The notes under the pieces: model-generated | What the model was told of the DNA's origin: nothing | The model's input: only the letters and a program-made list of their open reading frames with translations | Database searches by the model: none | Shown here: piece after piece, positions 9,151 to 18,540 of the stretch | Numbering within the stretch: the first letter of the stretch is position 1 | Layout: each line of letters opens with the position of its first letter | Made by a program: the position numbers and the translations under genes | NCBI GenBank assembly: GCA_937991535.1 | Contig: CALKHN010000079.1 | Span: 62,001 to 126,000 of the forward strand | DNA length: 64,000 nucleotides | Reading direction: 5' to 3' | DNA from: an uncultured Sphingobacteriales bacterium | GTDB lineage: Bacteria; Bacteroidota; Bacteroidia; Chitinophagales; Chitinophagaceae

Positions 9151-10124
9151 AGAGAAGGGTGGCATATCATTATTGGTATATCACGGTAATGGTCTGCGCA
9201 ATCTCCTGTTCCGGTGGCTTACTTGCGCAGCAACCTGTGAAAGTATTTATTCTCGCCGGCCAGTCCAATATGGCGGGACATGGAGAGATATATGCTAACC
9301 CCGGTATACGCGCAACAGGTACGCTCGAATATGAAGTAAAAAATGATCCATCGGGTATATACAAAAATATCGTTGACAGCAAAGGGCTCTGGAAACAGCG
9401 AAAAGATGTGTGGGTGAGCTATACCAGGGAACAAAACGAACTGAAGAAAGGTGAGCTGACTGTTGGATATGGAAGTGCTGATACGGAGATCGGCCCTGAA
9501 TTTCAATTTGGAAATGTAATGGGCGATCATTTTACCAATCAGGTATTGGTCATTAAAACAGCCTGGGGAGGCAAAAGCCTCGGTGTGGATTTCCGGCCCC
9601 CGTCATCAGGCGGATCAACAGGTTTCTTCTATAAAAAAATGTTGGAGGAGATACACGCGGTGTTGGATCATTTGCCTGCTCAGTTCAAGCATTATAAAGG
9701 TCAGGGATTTAAGATTGCAGGCTTTGTGTGGAACCAGGGCTGGAATGATGCCGGTGATTCTGTTTTGTACAAGCAGTACAAAATAAATATGGTGAACTTT
9801 ATAAAAGACGTTCGGCATGATCTTCAGATACCACAGCTACCGTTCGTTATCATCAACTCCGGCCAGGGAGGTTTACAACCTGCAAAAGACAAGTGGATGC
9901 GAAGCGTTCAAACAAATATTGCAATGGCGCAGTTAGAAGCAGCCGCCAGCCCTGAATTTGCCCACAATGTAATGCTGGTAAACAGTCAGCCTTTCTGGAA
10001 AGATAGTTCCGAATCTCCTGTAACCGAAATACATCACTATAACAGGAATGCAGGTACGTATTTTATGATGGGAAATGCGGCAGCGAATGCTATGATAAAA
10101 TTATTAGAAATAGTACAGCAGTAA
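9147..10124 (+). CDS. SASA-domain carbohydrate esterase (CE6/sialate O-acetylesterase-like)
   Basis: A 325-residue exported SGNH-type esterase. Residues 1-28 form a signal peptide ending near LLAQ. The nucleophile motif is FILAGQSNMAGHGE, followed by WGGKSLG and WNQGWNDAG, and the C-terminal catalytic His is probably in EIHHYN. The family removes acetyl groups from xylan, sialic acid or other sugars. It is translationally coupled (ATGA at 9147-9150) to the fucose-dehydrogenase-like gene, which suggests that it deacetylates the glycan whose sugar is then oxidised. Substrate is inferred only. Confidence 0.85.
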   Translation: MKRRVAYHYWYITVMVCAISCSGGLLAQQPVKVFILAGQSNMAGHGEIYANPGIRATGTLEYEVKNDPSGIYKNIVDSKGLWKQRKDVWVSYTREQNELKKGELTVGYGSADTEIGPEFQFGNVMGDHFTNQVLVIKTAWGGKSLGVDFRPPSSGGSTGFFYKKMLEEIHAVLDHLPAQFKHYKGQGFKIAGFVWNQGWNDAGDSVLYKQYKINMVNFIKDVRHDLQIPQLPFVIINSGQGGLQPAKDKWMRSVQTNIAMAQLEAAASPEFAHNVMLVNSQPFWKDSSESPVTEIHHYNRNAGTYFMMGNAAANAMIKLLEIVQQ

Positions 10125-10243
10125 AAAATACATAATTCAACAGGTATAAGAAAAACAGGTTAATAATCGTATATAGACAGGTATTTGCCGACTAGTTTAT
10201 AAGACAGTGATAATTATTTTTGAACATAAATAAATTTCTGGTT

Positions 10244-11149
10244 ATGAATACTGTAAAGTGGGAAGGTGTTTATTCAGCATTGCTTACGCCTTTTGATGAC
10301 ACTGATAAGATTGATTTTGAACTTTTTGAAAAAAACATGCAGTCACAGGTGGAGGTTGGTATAAACGGACTAGTTTTAGGAGGATCTCTCGGTGAGGCAA
10401 GTACCCTTTGCGCCGAAGAGAAAAATGACCTGGTGATCTGTGCAAAAAACTTTGCCCAAAAAAGACTCCCGGTAATTTTGAATATTGCAGAACAGTCAAC
10501 CCGCGATGCCATAAAAGCTGTGCAAAATGCAGAGCGCAACGGCGCAGATGGTTTAATGGTTTTACCTCCCATGCGTTATAAAGCCGACGAAGCAGAAACG
10601 CTCGAATACTTTAGGACAATCGCTACGAATACATCCTTACCAATAATGCTTTACAATAATCCGCACGATTACAAAATTGAAATTACGATGAGTATGTTTG
10701 AACAGCTTGGAAAAATCCCGTCGGTTCAGGCTGTAAAAGAATCAACCAGGGACGTAAGCAATGTAACAAGGCTAAAGAACCGGTTTAACGACCGGTTCAA
10801 AATTCTTTGCGGCGTGGATACGCTTGCATTAGAGGAGTTAGTGCTTGGTGCCGACGGATGGGTAGGAGGTCTTGTTGATGCTTTTCCTGCAGAAACAGTG
10901 GCCATTTACCGGTTGTTGAAAACTGGTAAATACCAGGAAGCCTTGACAATTTATCGGTGGTTTTTGCCGCTTCTTGAGCTGGATATACACCCAAAATTCG
11001 CCCAGTACATAAAAATGGCAGCCACTCAAACCGGCTTGGGCAGTGAATACGTCAGAGCACCGCGCCTGAAAGTGGAGGGGGCAGAAAGGGAAAGAATTCT
11101 TTCTGTAATAAAGAATGCAATTGCAGCGAGACCAATTTTATCCTCCTAA
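10244..11149 (+). CDS. DapA-family lyase/aldolase (Schiff-base class I)
   Basis: A 301-residue TIM-barrel lyase. The Schiff-base Lys is in VQAVKESTRD and the catalytic Tyr in MLYNNPHDY. I chose the ATG at 10244 (MNTVKWEGVYSALLTPF) because the alternative upstream start is a TTG with no family-like sequence after it. True dihydrodipicolinate synthase is possible but unlikely. The segment GADGWVGGLVDAFPAE resembles pyrroline-4-hydroxy-2-carboxylate deaminase and keto-deoxy sugar acid aldolases. Beside the fucose-type genes an aldolase for 2-keto-3-deoxy-fuconate is plausible; the two proline-directed peptidases upstream also allow a hydroxyproline role. A TAnnTTTG-like box lies at 10215-10222. 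Confidence 0.82.
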   Translation: MNTVKWEGVYSALLTPFDDTDKIDFELFEKNMQSQVEVGINGLVLGGSLGEASTLCAEEKNDLVICAKNFAQKRLPVILNIAEQSTRDAIKAVQNAERNGADGLMVLPPMRYKADEAETLEYFRTIATNTSLPIMLYNNPHDYKIEITMSMFEQLGKIPSVQAVKESTRDVSNVTRLKNRFNDRFKILCGVDTLALEELVLGADGWVGGLVDAFPAETVAIYRLLKTGKYQEALTIYRWFLPLLELDIHPKFAQYIKMAATQTGLGSEYVRAPRLKVEGAERERILSVIKNAIAARPILSS

Positions 11150-11533
11150 TATAACGCTCGAATTCAACATTCCGGATACTTTCAATCTCTATTTTCGAAA
11201 CACGAATGATTCAATTAGTATGACAAGAACCACCAAGACAAATCCAAAAAAGGCTCAAATTTTTGGTCAGCCCCCGAATATAAAATCATGATCTTTTACC
11301 TGCTATATTTGTACTTGCAGGTCAACTCCACCCCTTGCTTTGGACGGGATATATGCTGGAAGCAATTGGAGGAGGCATCCTGTGGTATTTTAACTTCACC
11401 TGCTCGCTTGCGATCATTGCCCCCAGTATTCGTATTACGCGCTTGCGAATTTTGATATCTTTCTGACCGGGTCGCTCGCCTGATATTAAACGCGTTTCCT
11501 TTCGCATAGGATTTGCTCAACAAAATTGTTTCT
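11150..11533. other. Intergenic stretch between convergent genes, with a possible gene relic
   Basis: This 384-bp gap separates the converging DapA-family gene and fbp. I see no complete gene and no strong hairpin terminator. On the + strand 11284-11466 is open for 60 codons without a proper start and translates to hydrophobic, membrane-like sequence (PAIFVLAGQLHPLLWTGYML), which may be the worn end of a transporter gene. This is a weak reading and could be chance. Confidence 0.3.
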
Positions 11534-12529
11534 TTATATCAAATGCTGCAGCGTTAGTTCCTCCATAATCTTTTTACTTCCTATAAATACAGGACTGCGT
11601 TCATGAATGTGGTCTGGTGCTATATCCATTATGCGCTGCATTCCGTCCGTAGCATTGCCACCGCATAACTCTGTAAGAAATGCCATTGGATTGCACTCAT
11701 ACATCAGACGTAACTTTCCATATGGCTTATCTTTTCTTGCCGGATACAAAAAGATGCCTCCGTGCAAAAAGATGCGGTGCATATCGGCTACCATGCAGCC
11801 AGCATTCCTGCAGGAAAACCTGCCATCCTTTCCATTGTCTGAATAGTTACAGGCATCGAGGAATTTGCGAACAGGTTCATCCACACAGTGGTAATATTTA
11901 TAATCAAATGAAAAGGTCTTTCCTGCTGCGGGAATAGTCATCTTTGGATGACTAAGATAAAATTCTCCCAAACTGTTATCCAGCGTAAAACCGTTAACGC
12001 TATGCCGCTTTGTTCCATAAACGAAGATGGTGGAAGAGCCATACAGCACATATCCCGCCGCAAACTGGTTATCTCCTTTCTGCAAAAAATCCTCCATAGT
12101 ACAGGGGCTGCCCAGCGGCGAGACCCTCCGATATACGCTAAAGATAGTACCGATCGGCATGCTGGCATCTATATTCCCGGAACCATCCAGCGGATCCATC
12201 AGCACTACGTATTTGCTGTGGTTATTTTTGGCGTCATCGAATACAATAATATCATCGTTTTCTTCGGATACCACACCGGCGCAATAAATGCTATTACGCA
12301 GCACTTTAATAAATGTTTGGTTAGCCAGCGCATCCAGTTTCTGCACCGCTTCTCCCTGCACGTTGGTTTCTCCCTGTTCGCCTATTATATCGGCTATTGC
12401 GGCCATATTCACCTGTTTGCTCACCATCTTTGCAGCAAGGCCGATACCTCTTAATAATCCTGATAGCTCTCCGGTTGCCTGCGGGTAATTGCGCAACTGC
12501 TGAATGGTAAATTCATCCAATGTAATCAT
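11534..12529 (-). CDS. fbp: Fructose-1,6-bisphosphatase, class I
   Basis: Hydrolyses fructose 1,6-bisphosphate to fructose 6-phosphate, the committed gluconeogenic step. The 331-residue protein shows the class I metal and phosphate motif LMDPLDGSGNIDASMPIGTI (about 112-131), the N-terminal GLLRGIGLAAKMV helix and the substrate region YGKLRLMYECNPMAFL. Length is typical (about 330-340). It lies 11 bp downstream of pckA on the same strand, so two gluconeogenic enzymes are cotranscribed, at the distal end of the Phe/Tyr degradation genes. Confidence 0.95.
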   Translation of the reverse strand: MITLDEFTIQQLRNYPQATGELSGLLRGIGLAAKMVSKQVNMAAIADIIGEQGETNVQGEAVQKLDALANQTFIKVLRNSIYCAGVVSEENDDIIVFDDAKNNHSKYVVLMDPLDGSGNIDASMPIGTIFSVYRRVSPLGSPCTMEDFLQKGDNQFAAGYVLYGSSTIFVYGTKRHSVNGFTLDNSLGEFYLSHPKMTIPAAGKTFSFDYKYYHCVDEPVRKFLDACNYSDNGKDGRFSCRNAGCMVADMHRIFLHGGIFLYPARKDKPYGKLRLMYECNPMAFLTELCGGNATDGMQRIMDIAPDHIHERSPVFIGSKKIMEELTLQHLI

Positions 12530-12540
12530 AACAGTACTGT

Positions 12541-14136
12541 TTAAAGCACCCGGGGAACCGCAGCTTTCGTTTCAGGTCCGGCTTTTTGGGAATACTTTTC
12601 AAAATTATTTATAAATAGTTCCGCCAATTGATTGGCTGATTTATCGTAAGCATTTCTGTCCTGCCATGCATGCCTGGGATTCAATATAGTATCAGGTATG
12701 CCTGGTACATGTGCCGGTATACCTATTCCGAAATGCAGGTGACGGTAATAGTATGTATTTTTTAATTCCCCTTTCATAGCTGCACTGATCATTGCTCTGG
12801 TATATTGTAAGGAAATGCGTTTACCTTTTCCGTAACCACCTCCTGTCCATCCTGTATTGATCAGCCATACATTGATTTCCTGGTGATTTTCCAACAAACT
12901 GCCTAACAGTTCCGCATACATCACGGGATGCAGGGGTAGGAATACCTTCCCGAAACAGGCGGAAAAAACTGGTTGCGGTTCCGTAATACCTATTTCCGTT
13001 CCTGCAATCTTCGCTGTATAACCGCTGATGTAATGAAACATGGCCTGTCCTTTGGTGAGCTTGCTTATGGGCGGCAAAACGCCAAACGCATCACAAGTTA
13101 AAAAGAAAATATTTTTCGGGTTTCCACAGGCAGACAGGTGTTTCGCATTTGCTATAAATTCAATGGGATAAGCTGCTCTTGTATTTTCTGTGATGGAATC
13201 ATCATCAAAATTCACCTCATTAGTGCCAGCATAAAAAGCGACATTTTCCAGCAATGCACCTGACCGGAGGGCATTAAATATCTGTGGTTCTTTCTCTGCA
13301 CTCAGGTTAATGCATTTTGCATAACAGCCGCCCTCGAAATTGAAAATGGTACCATCTGCCCAGCCATGTTCATCATCACCAATGAGACGGCGAAAGGGAT
13401 CAGCGCTTAATGTCGTTTTTCCTGTGCCGCTTAAACCGAAGAATAATGCAACATCTCCACGCGCTCCCTCGTTGGCAGAGCAGTGCATAGACAATACATT
13501 ATAACGATATGGTAGTGCAAAATTCAATACGCTAAAAATGGCTTTTTTGATTTCACCTGTATAAGCTGTGCCGCCAATAAGAATGATCTGTCTTGTAAAA
13601 TTGATTATAGTGAAGTTTTCCTGTCTTGTCCCGTCTTCGGCCGGTGAAGCCATAAAGCCTGGTGCATGAGCGATCAGCCAGTCTGTTTTTGTGAAGGGTA
13701 GTTCTTTGTGTTGGGGGCGAAGAAACAGATGATGACAGAATAAATTTGCCCAGGGCGTTTGGGTGATAACACGGATATCAAACCTGTAACAATTATCCGC
13801 ACATGCAAAACTGTCTCTCACCCATATTTCTTTGTTATTAGAAAGAAAGGTGCAGACTTTCTCATATAACCTGTCGAAAGCTTTTGCATCAAATGGAATG
13901 TTCACTTCTCCCCAGTCAACTGCGGAGCGGGTAATGGCGTCCATTACAATAAAGCGGTCTTTAGGGGAACGTCCGGTAAACCTTCCCGTATGTACACATA
14001 AAGCACCTGTATCATTTAGTGCTCCCTGTTGTAGCGCAAGTGTTTGTTTTACCAGTTCATCCGGTGAAAGTTGATAATGCAGGTTATCGGCTTCAATACC
14101 CAACCGGATAAGTGAATTTTTAATGGTATGGTACAT
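12541..14136 (-). CDS. pckA: Phosphoenolpyruvate carboxykinase (ATP)
   Basis: Converts oxaloacetate and ATP to phosphoenolpyruvate and CO2 at the entry to gluconeogenesis. The 531-residue protein has the kinase-1a P-loop FGLSGTGKTTLSADP, the kinase-2/metal region IGDDEHGW and the N-terminal substrate motif HTGRFTGRSPKDRF, all diagnostic of the ATP-dependent enzyme. The ATG at 14136 is 77 bp after the flavin reductase-like gene. Its position after the homogentisate pathway makes sense: fumarate from tyrosine becomes oxaloacetate and then PEP. Confidence 0.96.
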   Translation of the reverse strand: MYHTIKNSLIRLGIEADNLHYQLSPDELVKQTLALQQGALNDTGALCVHTGRFTGRSPKDRFIVMDAITRSAVDWGEVNIPFDAKAFDRLYEKVCTFLSNNKEIWVRDSFACADNCYRFDIRVITQTPWANLFCHHLFLRPQHKELPFTKTDWLIAHAPGFMASPAEDGTRQENFTIINFTRQIILIGGTAYTGEIKKAIFSVLNFALPYRYNVLSMHCSANEGARGDVALFFGLSGTGKTTLSADPFRRLIGDDEHGWADGTIFNFEGGCYAKCINLSAEKEPQIFNALRSGALLENVAFYAGTNEVNFDDDSITENTRAAYPIEFIANAKHLSACGNPKNIFFLTCDAFGVLPPISKLTKGQAMFHYISGYTAKIAGTEIGITEPQPVFSACFGKVFLPLHPVMYAELLGSLLENHQEINVWLINTGWTGGGYGKGKRISLQYTRAMISAAMKGELKNTYYYRHLHFGIGIPAHVPGIPDTILNPRHAWQDRNAYDKSANQLAELFINNFEKYSQKAGPETKAAVPRVL

Positions 14137-14213
14137 AGATAATATTTAATTATAAACGTCATATTTTGTTGAACAAATAATATTTAACAGGCTACCCTTG
14201 ACAGGTTAGTGCT

Positions 14214-15098
14214 TTATTCCCTCTCCATCAATAATACCTGCCAGGCTTCCTGAACCCTTCCTTCATCCAGCAGATGCTTGGCCTCGGTGTACAGCATTTT
14301 CTTTCTTTGCGCCTTATCCTCGATGGTGCGGAGCCGAAGGCTTAGTAACTCATGGATATAGGTATCGTCCCTGGTGGGAATCGTTTCCACGTTAGCCAAC
14401 TGCGCCAGGTGATTGCCCGAAAGGATGTCACTGGTTTTGATAGCCTCCGGCAGGGCATCAAAACCAATCCCGAGTTTTGCGTTGGGTTTAGCCAACTTAA
14501 AAAGGTTCTCAGGTTCAACATAACAATACCAGTCGCCACCCAGCCTTGCCACGAGTGATAACTTTTGCTGGTCAATCATGGTGCCTTCCGTATTGAGTAT
14601 CTCCTCACTTATATGCATGCAAAGCACTTCTGCAATCACCAGATTACCCGATCCGCCTGCCTCTCCAAGAGGTTGTACATTGATGATCCTGCATTCGAAC
14701 TTCACGGGGCTTTCCTTTACCATCGGAGGTTTTAGCAGCGTAGCCGCTTCTTTAGTAAAGCCGGCTTTGATAAACTCATCTATCCCCGCCGGATACTCGC
14801 AGGAGGCAAGCGATACCTGTTGCACCATATCATAGGTCACGATGTGGATCACAACTTCCCTTGTTTCGGTAAGGTTGTCCAGGGTATGCTTGGTCGAGTT
14901 ATCCCGCAAGCGACGGTTGGGTGAAAAAATGACTAGTGGCGGCTCGGTGGAAACCATATTGAAAAAGCTGAAGGGTGCAAGGTTCACTTCTCCTTTTTTA
15001 TTAATGGAACTTACCAGCGCGATGGGACGGGGAGCGATGGCATGTTGCAGCCATTGTTGCCGCATGAAGGCGGGTAGTTCAGTGAGGTGCAGTAACAT
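14214..15098 (-). CDS. Flavin reductase-like FMN-binding protein of the tyrosine operon
   Basis: A 294-residue protein with the flavin reductase-like split-barrel over residues 15-170 (APRPIALVSSINKKGEVNLA and APFSFFNMVSTEPPL are typical flavin-binding segments), followed by a C-terminal extension of about 110 residues I cannot assign. Family members bind FMN; many do not act as true reductases. Its start overlaps the end of the FAH-family gene by 20 bp, which ties it to the Phe/Tyr operon. No step of the known pathway needs it, so its role there is open. Confidence 0.8.
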   Translation of the reverse strand: MLLHLTELPAFMRQQWLQHAIAPRPIALVSSINKKGEVNLAPFSFFNMVSTEPPLVIFSPNRRLRDNSTKHTLDNLTETREVVIHIVTYDMVQQVSLASCEYPAGIDEFIKAGFTKEAATLLKPPMVKESPVKFECRIINVQPLGEAGGSGNLVIAEVLCMHISEEILNTEGTMIDQQKLSLVARLGGDWYCYVEPENLFKLAKPNAKLGIGFDALPEAIKTSDILSGNHLAQLANVETIPTRDDTYIHELLSLRLRTIEDKAQRKKMLYTEAKHLLDEGRVQEAWQVLLMERE

Positions 15099-16080
15099 GT
15101 GTTTTCTTTTGATTAAGAATGCTCCAAAGGGTGGATTGCTCTATGATGGTATTATGCAGTTTTCCGAGTCCCGTTATTTCCATATCCACTTTATCTCCGG
15201 GTCGCAGCCATTTTTCTTTGTAATACGGGTCTTCTCTTTTACCGGTACCATTGAGCTCCAGTAGGCAACCGGTACCAACAGTACCGCTGCCGATGACATC
15301 ACCGGGGTATAGGGTCACGCCGTAACTGGCACGTTCGATCAGTTCGGCAAAAGTCCAGTCCATATCGGATAGATTTCCTTTACTTAGTATGATGCCATTG
15401 ACCGTGGCGGTCATTTGGAGGTTCCAGGATTTGCCGGTATGACCGGGCTTGCAGGCGGTTTCATACATCTCAAGTTCATCCGTGGTGACCAGCCAGGGAC
15501 CGAGCACTGTGGAAAAATCCTTTCCTTTTGAAGGCCCAAGGCTCAGTTGCATTTCCTCCATCTGCAGGGTCCTTGCGCTCATGTCATTCATAATCATAAG
15601 CCCGCCTATATAGCGATCCGCCTGGGCAGCCGGGATATTCGTTCCCTTTCGGCAAATTAAAATAGCACATTCCAGCTCGTAGTCAAGCTTTTCAAAATGA
15701 TCGGGCATACAGTGAATATCGCCCAGGCCCTGAACACTGAGGTGGTTGCCAAAATAAAAAACAGGAAACTCGTCGAATGCAGCGATCATTTCCATAGAAC
15801 GGTTACGCCTTGCTGCCGCTACATGCTGGCGAAAAGCGTAGCCGTCGCGCAGCGACATGGGTCGTGGAATAGGCGATAATAGTGTTACATTGTCAACAAG
15901 TATCCCTGTACCTTTTGGTTTGCTCTGCAAGGCCAAGGGATAAAAATCATCCCAACCTTCGAGAAAAGGCTGCATCGTGGAAGGCAATGAAGGATGAAGG
16001 TTTGCTATATCATAGAGCAGTTCACCTGAAAGCATTGCTAACCTTTCTTCATTACCGGATAAATAGGTAACCAGTTTCAT
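15079..16080 (-). CDS. Fumarylacetoacetate hydrolase family protein
   Basis: Likely performs the last step of tyrosine breakdown, hydrolysing fumarylacetoacetate to fumarate and acetoacetate. The 333-residue protein carries metal ligands in KLDYELECAIL (E-x-E), the Asp in IMNDMSART, the Lys in SKGKDFSTVLGPWL and the GTVGTGCLLEL segment. It is shorter than the eukaryotic enzyme (about 420) but normal for the bacterial form found beside homogentisate dioxygenase. It starts 12 bp after hmgA and overlaps the following flavin reductase-like gene by 20 bp. Confidence 0.9.
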   Translation of the reverse strand: MKLVTYLSGNEERLAMLSGELLYDIANLHPSLPSTMQPFLEGWDDFYPLALQSKPKGTGILVDNVTLLSPIPRPMSLRDGYAFRQHVAAARRNRSMEMIAAFDEFPVFYFGNHLSVQGLGDIHCMPDHFEKLDYELECAILICRKGTNIPAAQADRYIGGLMIMNDMSARTLQMEEMQLSLGPSKGKDFSTVLGPWLVTTDELEMYETACKPGHTGKSWNLQMTATVNGIILSKGNLSDMDWTFAELIERASYGVTLYPGDVIGSGTVGTGCLLELNGTGKREDPYYKEKWLRPGDKVDMEITGLGKLHNTIIEQSTLWSILNQKKTHVTAPH

Positions 16081-16092
16081 AATTGTAAGTTT

Positions 16093-17250
16093 TTATTCTG
16101 CCCAGCTCATGGTGTAGCCGGGATTTTCAATCTCCACCGCCTGCCTGGTGAGCTGAAGCGAGTGGAAGGTATCTATCATGACCGCCAGTTCCCTGGTATC
16201 TTTGGCACCAATGGATTTTTCCACAGCGCCCGGATGCGGTCCGTGTGGTATGCCCGAAGGATGCAGGGTGATCATTCCTTTGGTTACGTTTTTACGGCTC
16301 ATAAAATTGCCATCCACGTAGTAGAGCAGTTCATCACTGTCTATATTGCTGTGGTTATAAGGGGCAGGAATAGCTTCTGGATGATAGTCAAACAGACGCG
16401 GCACAAAGGAACACACCACAAAATTCCTTGCCTCAAAAGTCTGGTGTACCGGCGGAGGCTGATGCACCCTACCGGTAATGGGTTCAAAGTCATCAATCGA
16501 AAAGGCAAATGGGTAACAACAGCCGTCCCATCCCACCACGTCAAACGGATGATTGGCGTAATGCAGGCTGTAAAGATGTGAATGCTTTTTGACGTTCAGC
16601 AGGAAATCTCCTTTTTCCTCATGAGTGATAAGTGCCGTGGGTCCACGCATATCCCTTTCGCAATAGGGTGCGTGCTCCAGCAATTGACCGTAAGGGCTGA
16701 GGTAACGCTTTGGAAAACGTACTGGGCTGAAAGATTCAACGATCAGCAAGCGGTTCTGCGTGCCGGAAAACGATATTTGATAAATCGTGCCTTTCGGTAT
16801 AAGGATGTAATCTCTACTGGAAAAATGAAGATCGCCATACAGGCTATGCAGGATACCGCTGCCTTCATGCACGAAAACCAACTCATCGGCATCGGCATTT
16901 TTGTAGAAATAATCCTTCATGCTTTGCTGTGGGGCAGCAAGGGATATATGGCAGTCGTTGTTGAATAAAATTACCTGCCGGCTACGCAGGTAATCCTCCA
17001 CTGGTATAACTTGAAAACCGTCAAAGCTGCGATGCTGCAACTTCATCTCCGTTGCGGCTTCCGGACGCAGGTTTATAGTAGCGCTCGTACTCATTATCTG
17101 CGTAGGCGGAGAAAGGTGATAAAGCAATGAATAGTCATTGGAAAAACCTTCAGTAGAAAAGAGTTGTTCCGAATAAAGCCTTCCGCCGGGTGCGCGAAAC
17201 TGGGTATGGCGTTTATGTGGAATCGTGCCAAGTGTTTTATAGTAAGGCAT
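16093..17250 (-). CDS. hmgA: Homogentisate 1,2-dioxygenase
   Basis: Cleaves the ring of homogentisate to maleylacetoacetate with non-haem iron. The 385-residue cupin-like protein shows EGSGILHSLYGDLHF in the central barrel, VGWDGCCYPF, and the C-terminal iron-site region HPSGIPHGPHPGAVEKS with its conserved His residues. Length matches the short bacterial form of the family. It sits 19 bp after the HPPD gene and 12 bp before the FAH-family gene, in pathway order. Confidence 0.94.
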   Translation of the reverse strand: MPYYKTLGTIPHKRHTQFRAPGGRLYSEQLFSTEGFSNDYSLLYHLSPPTQIMSTSATINLRPEAATEMKLQHRSFDGFQVIPVEDYLRSRQVILFNNDCHISLAAPQQSMKDYFYKNADADELVFVHEGSGILHSLYGDLHFSSRDYILIPKGTIYQISFSGTQNRLLIVESFSPVRFPKRYLSPYGQLLEHAPYCERDMRGPTALITHEEKGDFLLNVKKHSHLYSLHYANHPFDVVGWDGCCYPFAFSIDDFEPITGRVHQPPPVHQTFEARNFVVCSFVPRLFDYHPEAIPAPYNHSNIDSDELLYYVDGNFMSRKNVTKGMITLHPSGIPHGPHPGAVEKSIGAKDTRELAVMIDTFHSLQLTRQAVEIENPGYTMSWAE

Positions 17251-17269
17251 TGTTTAAAAATTTTGGTGA

Positions 17270-18400
17270 TTATAAATTTCCCCTCAGCGCCTGCTCCCTT
17301 TCAATAGCTTCAAAGAGGGCTTTAAAATTTCCTTTCCCGAAACTCTGCGCGCCCTTGCGCTGGATGATCTCAAAGAAAAGCGTAGGTCGGTCTTCTACTG
17401 GTTTGGTAAAAATTTGCAGCAGGTAACCTTCTTCATCCCGGTCTACCAGGATGCCCAACTCGGCCAACACATCGATATCCTCGTCAATATTGCCTACTCT
17501 TCTTCTCAATTCGTCATAGTAGGTTTGCGGCACCTTTAAAAACTCAATACCGCGGAACTGGAGTTTTCGAACAGTACTGATAATATCTTTTGTGGCTACG
17601 GCGATGTGCTGAACCCCTTCACCATCGTAATAGTCTAGAAACTCTTCTACCTGTGATTTTTTCTTTCCCTCCGCCGGTTCATTGATCGGGAACTTCACAT
17701 ACCCGTTACCATTGCTCATTACCTTGCTCATAAGTGCGGAGTATTCGGTAGAGATGTCTTTATCGTCGAAGGAAAGGATGTTTTTAAAACCCATTACGCT
17801 TTCATAAAAGCTGACCCATTTATTCATACCATTCCATCCCACATTACCAACACAATGATCCACGTGAAGGAGGCCGGTTTCTGAAGGTCTGTATTCCGGT
17901 TCCCACTGCACAAAGCCGGGCAGGAAAACGCCATCATAATGCTGCCTTTCCACAAAGAGATGAACGGTATCGCCGTAGGCATGGATGCCTGTAAGGTTTA
18001 CTTTGCCATGATCGTCTCTGAGCTCAGTAAGTTCCATAAAACTTTGAGCGCCCCTCAAAGTGGTTTGTTGCCAGGCGTCACGGGCATCCTTTACGCTGAG
18101 TGCTAGAACCTTTACACCATCACCATGCCGGTAGATGTGATCGGCAATTGCATTGCCCGGTCTCAGAGGCGTCGTCAGTACCAGGATGATCTTTTGCTGG
18201 CGGATTACGTAGCTCACTTTATCCTTTGAACCCGTTTCGGGGCCTGCATAAGCCAGAGACTGGAAGCCGAAAGCCGTTTTGTAATAGTGGGCAGCCTGCC
18301 TGGCATTGCCTACATAAAATTCTATATAATCTGTTCCATACAGAGGTAGGAAATCAATGTTGCCGGCAGCCTTTGCAGCCGGACGAAGTGTCGTTTGCAT
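17270..18400 (-). CDS. hppD: 4-Hydroxyphenylpyruvate dioxygenase
   Basis: Converts 4-hydroxyphenylpyruvate to homogentisate. The 376-residue protein has two vicinal-oxygen-chelate domains. The iron triad is His182 (LLHVDHCVGNV), His265 (EGVQHIAVATKDI) and Glu344 (LFFEIIQRKG). The typical C-terminal segment GAQSFGKGNFKALFEAIE closes the active site. It lies between phhA and hmgA. The gap to phhA is 140 bp, larger than other gaps in this operon, so a second promoter there is possible. Confidence 0.96.
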   Translation of the reverse strand: MQTTLRPAAKAAGNIDFLPLYGTDYIEFYVGNARQAAHYYKTAFGFQSLAYAGPETGSKDKVSYVIRQQKIILVLTTPLRPGNAIADHIYRHGDGVKVLALSVKDARDAWQQTTLRGAQSFMELTELRDDHGKVNLTGIHAYGDTVHLFVERQHYDGVFLPGFVQWEPEYRPSETGLLHVDHCVGNVGWNGMNKWVSFYESVMGFKNILSFDDKDISTEYSALMSKVMSNGNGYVKFPINEPAEGKKKSQVEEFLDYYDGEGVQHIAVATKDIISTVRKLQFRGIEFLKVPQTYYDELRRRVGNIDEDIDVLAELGILVDRDEEGYLLQIFTKPVEDRPTLFFEIIQRKGAQSFGKGNFKALFEAIEREQALRGNL

Positions 18401-18540
18401 TGAAAAACGTTTTTAATGAAGTGTAATCAAATACAGAAAAGTGAGGTCGCCTTTGGCGTTACAGGCAGGAAGACTCTTCAAGGGAGAGCAGCAGAAGGAC
18501 ATAGCAGTTACGCCTGTCTGAAAAATATTTGGACGGATAA

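Noticed and set aside
10244..11149. Lysine-biosynthesis dihydrodipicolinate synthase
   Set aside because: The context is catabolic and the GWVGGLVDAFP segment fits other DapA-family lyases better.
11948..12454. A 168-codon plus-strand frame inside fbp
   Set aside because: Antisense to a clear fructose-1,6-bisphosphatase; no motif.
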